A stretch of DNA of 64,000 bases from Zeugodacus cucurbitae. Lineage: Eukaryota; Arthropoda; Insecta; Diptera; Tephritidae. The notes beneath the pieces were generated by a model. That model was not told the DNA's origin, ran no database searches, and saw nothing but the letters and a program-made list of their open reading frames with translations. How positions within the stretch are numbered: position 1 is the stretch's first letter; every line of letters begins with the position of its first letter. Location: the NCBI RefSeq assembly GCF_028554725.1, contig NC_071671.1, positions 46,638,501 through 46,702,500 on the forward strand. Direction: 5' to 3'. Shown piece after piece: positions 23,060 to 32,400 of the stretch. A program made the translations under genes and the position numbers.

Positions 23060-24272
23060 AAGTAAGGAAGGGCTAAGTTCGGGTGTAACCGAACATTTTA
23101 TACTCTCGCAATTTATTTATTTAACTTTATTTATATTATATAATACACAATTTGACCCACATATTCGTCATATATAGTACATAAAGTCCATTGAAAGTTG
23201 GAAACCATAATATTAGGTTAGAAGCACCCAGGCCCTCGTGTTCGATATATGGAGCCTTAAAAACCGATGGTCCGATTTCGGCGATTTTTAGAATGGGGCT
23301 GCCACACTATAAACATAGTATTTGTGCAAAGCTCTGCACCGATATCTTCACTAGTGCTTACTTTATACATTGTAAAGTAAACGATTCAGATCTTCAAAGT
23401 TCTGGTACATAGGAAGTAGGCGTGGTTGTGAAGCGATTTGGCCTATTTTCACAACATATGATTGGGATATAAGGAAACTATTACAAACCAAGTTGCATTG
23501 AAATCGGTCGAGTAGTTCCTGAGATATGGTTTTTGACCCATAAGTGGGTGACGCCACGCTCATTTTCCATTTTGTAAAAAAATCTGAGTGTAGCTTCCAT
23601 TTGCCATTTCTTATGTGAAATTTAGTGTTTCTAACGTTTTTGGTTAGTGAGTTAACCCACTTTTAGTAATTTTCAACGTAACCTTTGTATGGGAGGGGGC
23701 GTGGTTATTATCCGATTTCTTTCATTTTTGGACTGTATAAGGAAATGGCTAAAAAACGACTGCAGAAAGTTTGGTTTATATAGCTCTATTGGTTTGCGGT
23801 ATATATGCAAAAAACCTATTTGGGGCGGAGCCACGCCCACTTCCCCAAAAAAATTACATCCAAATATGCCCCTTCCTAGTGCGGATCGCACTAATTTACA
23901 CCAAATTTTATTTCCCTAGCTTTATTTATGGCTTAGTTATGGCACTTTATGTGTTTTCGGTTTTCGCCACTTTGTGGGCGTGACAGTGATCCGATTCTGC
24001 TCATTTTCGAAAGCAACCTTCCTATGGTGCCAAGAAATAAGTGTGCCACGTTTCATCAAGATATCTTAATTGTTACTCAAGTTACAGCTTGCACAGATGG
24101 ACGGACGGACGGACAGACAAACATTCGGATTTGAACTCCACTCCTCACCCTGATCACTTTGGTATATATAACCCTATATCTAACTCGTTTAGTTTTGGGT
24201 GTTACAAACAACCGTTATGTGAACAAAACTATAATACTCTCTTTAGCAACATTTGTTGCGAGAGTATAAAAA
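23060..24272 (+). repeat. DINE-1-like interspersed repeat, copy 3 (near complete)
   Basis: Colinear with copy 2 (12131-13345) over its whole length with few differences. It has the same left end with the GTTCGG/CCGAAC hairpin, the same GGCGTGG boxes, a (GGAC)n run at 24098-24120, and the same right-end hairpin GCAACATTTGTTGC plus GAGAGTATAAAA. The similarity of copies 2 and 3 suggests relatively recent spread. Confidence 0.75.
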
Positions 24273-24652
24273 TGGCCGTGGCGTCGCCCACTTATGTGTC
24301 AAAAACCATACCTCAGGAACTACTCGCACGATTTCAAAATAACTCAATTTTTGAATTCATCTGATTCCTTCACTTTATAATATTATATACACATTAGGAA
24401 CGAATAAAGATAGCGGAATAAAACTTTACTTAATTACTGTATTTGAAGTGTGGCGTCACTTGTGGAAAACTTGTCAAATCCTAATATAACTTTTCAAGGC
24501 CCCGGATGTCAAACTTGAAGAACTCAGTGCCTAAGTGTAATTTTTCGCGCCGAAAATAATTCAGAGGGAATCTTTTTACTAATAAAATTTGATCAATAAA
24601 TTGCAAGAGTATTAAATGTTCGGTTACACCCGAACTTAGCCCTTTCTTACTT
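24273..24652 (-). repeat. DINE-1-like repeat, inverted 5' half
   Basis: Runs from an inverted GGGCGACGCCAC box region to an inverted left end (TGTTCGGTTACACCCGAAC then CTTAGCCCTTTCTTACTT). It abuts copy 3 in opposite orientation, so 23060-24652 is bounded by the same left-end sequence on both sides, inverted. Confidence 0.7.
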
Positions 24653-24834
24653 GTTAATAATCAACTTCTAACTACCGATGTAAACGTAGAGATCCGGTTG
24701 TTTGAATGTTTTCTATTCCTCGGTCGATCTAAAATATAATAACAATTTTATGGCCTTTCTGAACTAGTAGAAACCTGCTACTACTCTTCAAACCCCTAAA
24801 ATTTTCAAATTCCCATTATTTTTTTGAACACACC
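24653..24834. other. Intergenic spacer
   Basis: Short AT-rich spacer between the DINE-1-like cluster and the target-site duplication of a LINE. Confidence 0.5.
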
Positions 24835-24847
24835 TCGTAACTTACTA

Positions 24848-26309
24848 GGTTAGGTTAGGTTACTCTGGCAGGCTACAACGCCACACATAGACCATTTTTG
24901 GTCCTTTGTGAAACCAGATGGAGTGCCCTCACTTGGTTAATGAGGAGTAGTCATCCTTTAGGATGCCAGCGTTTGTTGCGAATTTCAAAAGGCTTTGTGG
25001 CTTTACCAACGAAATCTCTTCCAGATTAACGTAGTGTGCAGCCCCCAAATGCTGAAGCCGTTGTCTTGATAATGCAGGACATTCACAGAAGAGGTGCTCC
25101 ATTGTCTCATTGTCTCTCTGGTGCCTTGCTCTTGACATTTCCTGCAGTCTTCACGATCTATCAGCCCCATCTTATAGGCGTGCGCCGCCACAAGACCAGT
25201 GAGTAAGCCAACCATTTTCCTACATTTGCTTCTATCGAGCGCCAATAGAAATTTCGTGTACTTCTTATCTACCGCCTTGCACATAACTTTTGCGGTTTTG
25301 CATCCCGGCATAATCTTCCAGCGCGCTTTGAACTTTTTTACCAAGTTTCTGTCTAGATCATCATATAGACAGTGTATAGGTCTATCTACGTTCATCATAT
25401 TTTCAGATGCCAGTTTTACGCCTCGTTTGGCAATCTCATCCACTATCTCGTTACCTTCTATGCCCTTGTGGCCTGGCACCCAGTAGAATTGAAGTCGCCT
25501 ATTTCTGGCGACATCATCCACTGCTGTCCTACCACTTAAGACACTTTTGGCCGATACGCTGAAAGAGGATATTGCCTTGATTGCCGCCTGACTGTCTACG
25601 TATATGTTTACTTTAGAGTATCCTTTTGGTGCGCTTAAGGATGGCTCAGCGGCTTTTCCAATTGCAAACACCTCCGCTTGAAATATACTGCAGTGGTCCG
25701 GTAGTTTGAATGGTTGCATTATACCTAACTCTGGGCAGTATATCCCCGCGCCTACCCCGTCCACCATTTTCGAGCCATCCGTAAATATGTTTAAATTGCT
25801 GCGTGCAGGTGCTATGCCCTTGCGCCAGCCATCTCTATCTAGGTTTACTTTGAACCTTCTTTCCCATTTGAAAGATGGGGTCAGGTAGTCGGTGCCCGCC
25901 AAACTGCCATTACCCACTGAGCTATGCCTAAAGGTTCTATACTTAAATTCTCCTGCTGCCATAAGGCGCCCCGCCGATTTTGCCGCGCTGTTTTCGGCGA
26001 AGAAATCTATAGGCGGCAGGTTTAGTATTATTTCAAGAGCCGCCGTTGGGGTGGTTCTTAGCGCTCCCGTTATGCAAATAGCCGCAAGCCGCTGAACCCT
26101 TTCCAATGGCTTTCGATACGTTGATTTCCGTACCTCTGTCCACCACACCAGAGCACCGTAGAGCAGAATCGGTCTTACCACTGCTGTGTAGCACCAGTGC
26201 ATAAGAGCCCCCAGGTAGTACCCAGCATTTGCCTGCACGCATATAAAGCATTGCTGGCCTTTCTTACTCTCTCCTCTACATTGTACTTCCACAGCAGTTT
26301 GCTGTCCAA
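24848..26309 (-). mobile_element. Non-LTR retrotransposon (I/LOA-like) with RNase H, 5'-truncated
   Basis: A perfect 13-bp target duplication, TCGTAACTTACTA, flanks the copy (24835-24847 and 26310-26322). The minus strand starts in the region after the RT domain (KASNALYACRQMLGTTWGL, HWCYTAVVRPILLYGALVWW), continues through a complete RNase H domain, and ends with a Cys-rich C-terminus. The 3' tail is three CCTAA-type pentamers next to the target duplication. Having both the post-RT region and RNase H places it near the I or LOA groups; the exact clade is not established. Confidence 0.88.
24929..26309 (-). pseudogene. LINE ORF2 C-terminal part with RNase H, two frameshifts
   Basis: The main open frame (26292-25003) contains RNase H with all four acidic positions visible: IFTDGSKM, FQAEVFAI, IYVDSQAAI and WVPGHKGIEGNEIVDEIAK. 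The true C-terminus (NETMEHLFCECPALSRQRL..., ending LKDDYSSLTK at 24929) lies in another frame, reached by a frameshift near 25130. A second frameshift near 26210 separates the upstream segment (KLLWKYNVEERVRKASNALY). The C-terminal CRKC...CEC cysteines resemble the zinc-knuckle-like tail common in such ORF2 proteins. Catalytically dead as it stands. Confidence 0.85.
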
Positions 26310-26322
26310 TCGTAACTTACTA

Positions 26323-28010
26323 ACAGATGGAGTTTTTTTAGAAAACAAACAAATGGATAAACCAAATGATCTAAATAAATAATTTTTAACTCCTTAAAAT
26401 AAATTTTATAATGTATAAATATATAAATAACTTTAAACCTATATGCTTTCATACAACTGTTTTCTTTAAATCAATACATATTAATAAATCTTTAAGTTTT
26501 CTTTAACAAATTCATTTCGAAACCATTTATGAAAAAAAGTTTGCAATCACTTCATACCAAAAAATTCAATTTCGGATTCTAAATCTCATAATTTTTTCCA
26601 CACTCCGCACTTTTACGAATTTTTTCCTCCAAAAAGAAATCACAGCATTAGCATGAACATTCCACAAATGTATTTCAATGACTGATGTCTGACTTGTTTA
26701 AGAGTATGTATAGTGTACATATAGTAGAACATACACACGTATATATCGTATATATACATATGCTTAGTAACTCGACTGATAATAATAGAGTTTCGAGCTT
26801 TCCATCAAATCAACCCAATCAATGTTAGTGTCAAAAAAGTTAAGCATATTTTCTGCCAACGAAAGTCATAAATGTATATGCATAGCTACTGTATAAAACA
26901 TATTATATATGAGTGCATTTATATATAAGCTCCAAGTTGTTGTCATCACTTCATATCCTCCTTATTCACTTAACTTCTTTTTGAATAACTTTTGCTCATT
27001 GATGCATGAAATATTTGCGCAGAGTCTGCGAAATTCTTTTAACTCCAACCGAATGCAATATTTCTTTTGAAAAGTTCTATTGTTAAGTTCTTTGATATAC
27101 TCGTACATACATACATACATGCATAGCCATACTCACATGCGATTCATGCACTCGTGAGTACTTCCACATACTTTTTTGGATTCGCTAATATTCTGCTGCT
27201 GCACTGATTGACTGCCACTTGTTATATTGATTTTATATCATTTATTATATGCAGTTACATACTTACGTTCTTAAACGTATTTCCTAAAAAAAAACTGATT
27301 GCAACGACAAATTGAATATAGTATTCACGCATTGCGGAGAACTTATTCTCATACATGAGTGCAGAGATTTTTCTGTTTAGGGTATGCATATATATTTATA
27401 ATTCCTATTGTTGACTGCATCCAAGCCAAATAAGTACGTGTCCGCCCTCATATTCATATTATGGTGTATAAGGTGCCTTTAACAGTTCAAGTGCACTTGA
27501 TAATGTCTGAAGAAGCTTCTTTGCTTTGTAAACGCAATTTGGCATAAAAAATAAAAGAAATAAAAAATCATATGTACTAAAATGATTCAACAAAATATTT
27601 TACGAATATGTAACATATCGAAAGATATATCAAAACTCAATAAAATAATAATAATAAAAAATAATAAAAATACTTTAAATATACTAATAGCTAGAATTTA
27701 TCAATTATAACGTGTAACATTTCTGAAACAATACCCTTTAAAATGGCGGCCACGGCCCACTTTTCAAGGGTTAATGATTTTGATTCTAGAATTGACTGAT
27801 ATCCGAACGATAGTAGGTTATGAGCATGGATTCCATTATGATTTAAAACCATATTAGACATTCTAAAATTAGCTGATTTGATGAATTTTGTCGACCCTCT
27901 AAATAAATACATATATTTGAGTAAACGAATGCTCTTCTAAAATACAAGCTACCCAAACAACAACGAGCTTGTGATTTTGAGCAGTATTTGAGAGGGAACA
28001 AAACAGGCCA
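26323..28010. other. Intergenic, no gene recognised
   Basis: Very AT-rich with TATA/TACATA-type microsatellites (for example (CATA)n at 27106-27120). No reading frame with a recognisable domain. Confidence 0.5.
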
Positions 28011-28014
28011 AAGG

Positions 28015-28210
28015 TGCCTGGAGATCCAGGGAAGAATATAATTTGCAAATCGCTGCTATTCCTGACTTTAGTAGGCAATTACAGTGTAGGCAGCCAAAAA
28101 TTATACTCTACAAGTCACTTATAGTACCCGTGCAGAAGCATGGTCGATGTAAAGAAGTAATGAACTGGCTCTTGGAGTGTTCGGGAGAAAAAAAATTGGC
28201 GACGACTCCA
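28015..28210 (+). pseudogene. Ancient RTE-like retrotransposon relic
   Basis: A plus-strand remnant aligns by eye with the post-RT region of the other RTE-like copies. It matches the SLEIQRRITLANRCYF block (28020-28065), SRQL (28068-28080), KIILYKSLIVPV (28095-28130) and LGVFERK (about 28170-28190). It has multiple indels and stops and no detectable end. It is far more diverged than the other copies. Confidence 0.6.
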
Positions 28211-29487
28211 ATATCCAATGAAAGAATTATGGCCACATCATTTCATTCCGTAGTTTTAACAACTTTCCGAATAGACTATACGTGATAGACCAAATGAAGA
28301 GAGGGGAAAAAGTCCTTTATTATAATATGATCAACTATATGGTACGTATATTCCGAGATGCGATTGATATAGTTTGTATCAGCTATATTTATATAGGAAC
28401 ATCACAAATTAATAAAAACGATATAAAAATTTAATGAATTGGCCTTAAATTTGCTTCCGCATTATTGATAAACCTACTCCTCCGCCTGTTCTCAGACCTC
28501 ACGATAACACTGACCGAGGAAAATTTCAGCAATAGATGTAATTACTGAGTCTGAGACTTATTTTTTGAAGCAGATTAAACGTACTACTAAAAGTACTTAA
28601 GGTCTTTTAAGATCGATAAATCGGTATCGGTAATAATTTACTTATGCCTCCTCCCATTTAACACCTATCACTAATGAGTCTCACAAAGTAAATTGGGATT
28701 ACTGTAACAAGTATTATATTTTTCAAGCGGTATCTATCAATGCATAATTATTTCAATTGCATAGCAATTTTCGCAAATTTAACACATTTTGCACTATTTA
28801 AATAATGAATGGCAAAACTCATAATAATAGAATAATTTTCGACAAGGTCAATTGCATATTACCAACACTATAATTTCAAGAAATCACTTGACACAAGCCT
28901 TAGTAATTTAACAGAATTAGCTCCTTCTTTAAAATCGAAATACCTCAATTGCATTGCATACTGAGTGCAATTTGCCTTTAAATTGAGTTAGCAATTGTCA
29001 CCAGCTGTGTCAATTGAAATGCGATTTAATGACTACTTAGAGCTGCATACCGAGTGATTAATGCCCGCAATTACGTATACGACACGTATTACAATAATGG
29101 ATTTCACACCCACACACTCCGACACCAAAGTGAACTGGATACTCAACAAACAAGGCAAATAGTGAAGAGAACATCTCACTCCGAGCTATTTAAGTGGCAT
29201 CAAGTGACCAACTGGCAAGGAGTGCGCCAATATCCTCGTATAGGAATGGAAGTAGCAGAGTGTTTGGATAAAATAAATAAAAAGTGGACGACAAACAAGC
29301 CACAATTGAGTTATTGAGCAATCAAGAAATCAACCGCTTCGAAGTGGCGGTGTGAGTGACGGCAAACACTTTATCAACTTCAATTGAAGTTGTGGCTGTG
29401 ACCACCAACCATATAGATTCCCGTTAAAATTCTTGCCTCCCCTTCGTTAGTGTTTCAACTTCGAAAACCGCGCAAATTGAAGTAAAT
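28211..29487. other. Intergenic and upstream region of the odorant receptor gene
   Basis: AT-rich DNA. The last 400 bp before the receptor start codon are less AT-rich, with CAATT-rich phrases (TCAATTGAAGTT), and may include promoter and 5' UTR, but no core promoter element stands out. Confidence 0.4.
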
Positions 29488-32400
29488 ATGTCCACCGCGG
29501 TCGAAGACAATCCGCTGCTCTCGATTAATGTGCGGCTGTGGAAGTCTCTTTCCGTGCTCTTTGCACGCGATTGGCGTCGTTGTGTCGCTTTTGTGGCACC
29601 CATTTGCCTATTGAATGCAATGCAATGCGTCTATTTGTATCAACAATGGGGCGATTTGGCCACATTCATATTGAATACGTTCTTTGCGGTCTCCGTATTC
29701 AACGCCTTGCTGCGTACGTGCCTCATCATTAAGAATCGCGATAAATTTGAAGCGTTGATGGAGGAATTGGTAACTTTATACGACAATATAGAGGTGAGTG
29801 TGTGAGCTGTGACGACTAACTTATTTTTTTCAGTTTCATTGTTTGTCTAAAATTCAATTGAAATCTATGATTCTTCCTTTTTGCTTTCCATTATTCAGGA
29901 GTCGGGTGATGATTATGCAAAGAGTGTGCTGGCAGCAGCTACAAAAAGCGCACGGAATATTTCAATTTTCAATTTGTCAGCTTCATTTTCTGATTTAATT
30001 GTGGCAATGGCGTATCCACTCTTTCAGGAACAGAGAGGTAAGTAATTGATTTTAATTTAATACAATAATAATATATATGAATCACTGGTTTTAAATTATT
30101 GTTGAAGAATTTTTTTTTCAAAGGTGTAGTTAATATTTTGGATTTCATTATAAATTTATTGATATTTCAAGGATATGTATAATACAATTTTTAAAAACAT
30201 CTTACATCAACACACTTAGCATGTTCTACCTCTAATGTGCTTGACCTCAAAATGAAGCATCTCAGTTTCCTTGGAATTACTACAGCCAAATAATAACTTT
30301 GAGTGCGTTAGCATCAATTTAAATCACAGACAATTTGTTCTGATAGACTTCTTCGATTGTAGTGATTCAGTTCTCAAGATATAATGGAAAGAGATCAAAA
30401 TCAAATCGACCGAAATCTATTAAAATTATATCAGTTAACACCTGATTGAAGAAGAAATTAAAAGTTTTCACAAGAAATCATTTTCTGAAATACATAGCTT
30501 CCTCCTATATATACATATAACTAACTATATTTATACAAAAAATTCCCATTAACTTTCTTAGTTTACAACAAGTAAGGAAAGGCTAAGTTCGGGTGCAACC
30601 GAACATTTTAAACTCTCGCAATTTATTGCTACATTTTTATTAAGGAAACACACTGATACTTGAGATATTTACCGAAATTTTCGGTGAAAAGTTACCATGG
30701 GGCACTGAGTTCTTCATATTCAATATCCGAGGCATTGAAAAGTTGTAGTCCGATTTCGACAATTTTTTCACAAGTGATGTCACAGATCATATACAGTATT
30801 TGTGTAAAGTTTCATTTCGCTATCTTCATTGGTTCCTTATGTATATCTTATAAAGTGAAGGAATCAGACGGTTTTTAAATGATTTCATCCATTTTCCACA
30901 CGTGTCATCAGGGTGTCAAGAAAATATTATATATCGAATTGCATTCTAATCGGTCGAGCAGTTCCTGAGATATGGTTTTTGACCCATAAGTGGGCAATGC
31001 CACGCCCATTTTCCATTTTGTAAAAAACTCTTAGTGCAGCTTCCTTCTGCTATTATTTCTGTTAAATTTAGTGTGTCTGACGTTTTTCGTTAGTGAGTTA
31101 ACCCACTTTTAGTAATTTTCAACCTAACCTTTGTATGGGAGGTGGGCGTGGTTATTATTCGTTTTCATGGTGTGGGGTGGGGTACGTAGGAGAACCGACT
31201 GCCGAGTGTTTGGTTTATATATCTTCATTGGTTTGCGATATGTATACAAATAACCGATTTGGGGGCGGGCCACGCCCACTTACCCAAAAAAATTACATAC
31301 ACATATGTCCCTTCATAGTGCGATCCTTTCAACCAATTTTTTGTCTACGTGTCAATGGTCCAATTTTGCCCATTTTCGAAAGCAACCTCCTCAGGGTGCC
31401 AAGGAATACGTGTTTCAAGTTTCGTTAAAATATCTCAATTTTTAATCAAGTTATCCGTTGCACGGACAGACGGACGGACGGACGGATCATTTTGGTGTAT
31501 ATAACCCTATATCTAACTCGTTTAGTTTTATGACTTACAAACAACCGTTATGTGAACAAAACTATACTACTCTCTTAGCAACTTTTGTTTCGAGAGTATA
31601 AAAATAGGCTGTTTTCAACCTAATCACCATTGCTTTGAAAGGGGTCTTTATTTTGTTGCAAGATCTAGTGATAGTTCACATTGATATTAAAATTATATAC
31701 GGAAAGATAATCTGGTTAATATTTTAAAAGACTAAGATTAATTGAGTTGGAACTTTTGTAAATCTTTTTTTACTTACCTGAGTTAAGGCACTTACAAGCA
31801 ACTACCAAAAGTCGATCGCTTTATAGAAAATGGTTACAAAGGAAAAATGAGTATCGATACATATGTATGTAAGAAGCTCTAACAATATATGAGGGCAGGC
31901 CTTAAATAAATATCAGATAATGAAATTTCGTAAAAAATTAAAGTTTTAAGCGTCTACACATACGAAGTTGAATTGGAAATCATTGGTCCTTAAGTTGTTC
32001 TCTTATTGTTATATCTTACACAAGCATACATTTACATACAAAAGTTATTGTAGTTATTTATTCTAGTTTTCATTAACAGTTCATCCCTTCGGTGTTGCAT
32101 TGCCCGGCATCGATGTCACACGCTCTCCGCTCTATGAAATCATCTATATTGGTCAATTATCGTTTCCTTTCACTTTGTCCAGCATGTATATGCCCTATGT
32201 AAGTTTATTCGCCAGCTTCGCAATGTTCGCAAAGGCAACACTGCAGATATTACAAAATAATCTCAAGAATCTATGCGATAATATGAAAACTAAAACGGAA
32301 GAGGAACTCTTCGAATTGTTACGCACGAATATCGCTTATCATGCGAGAATTGCTAGGTGAGTAAGTTCTAATTAATTTGAAACACAGGTATAACATAGAA

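Noticed and set aside
22191..24364. Short open frames inside the DINE-1-like repeats (also at 8606, 12264, 13022 and 30660)
   Set aside because: They recur with the repeat but are broken differently in each copy, and they translate non-coding blocks and the GGAC microsatellite (for example RTDGRTDGQ).
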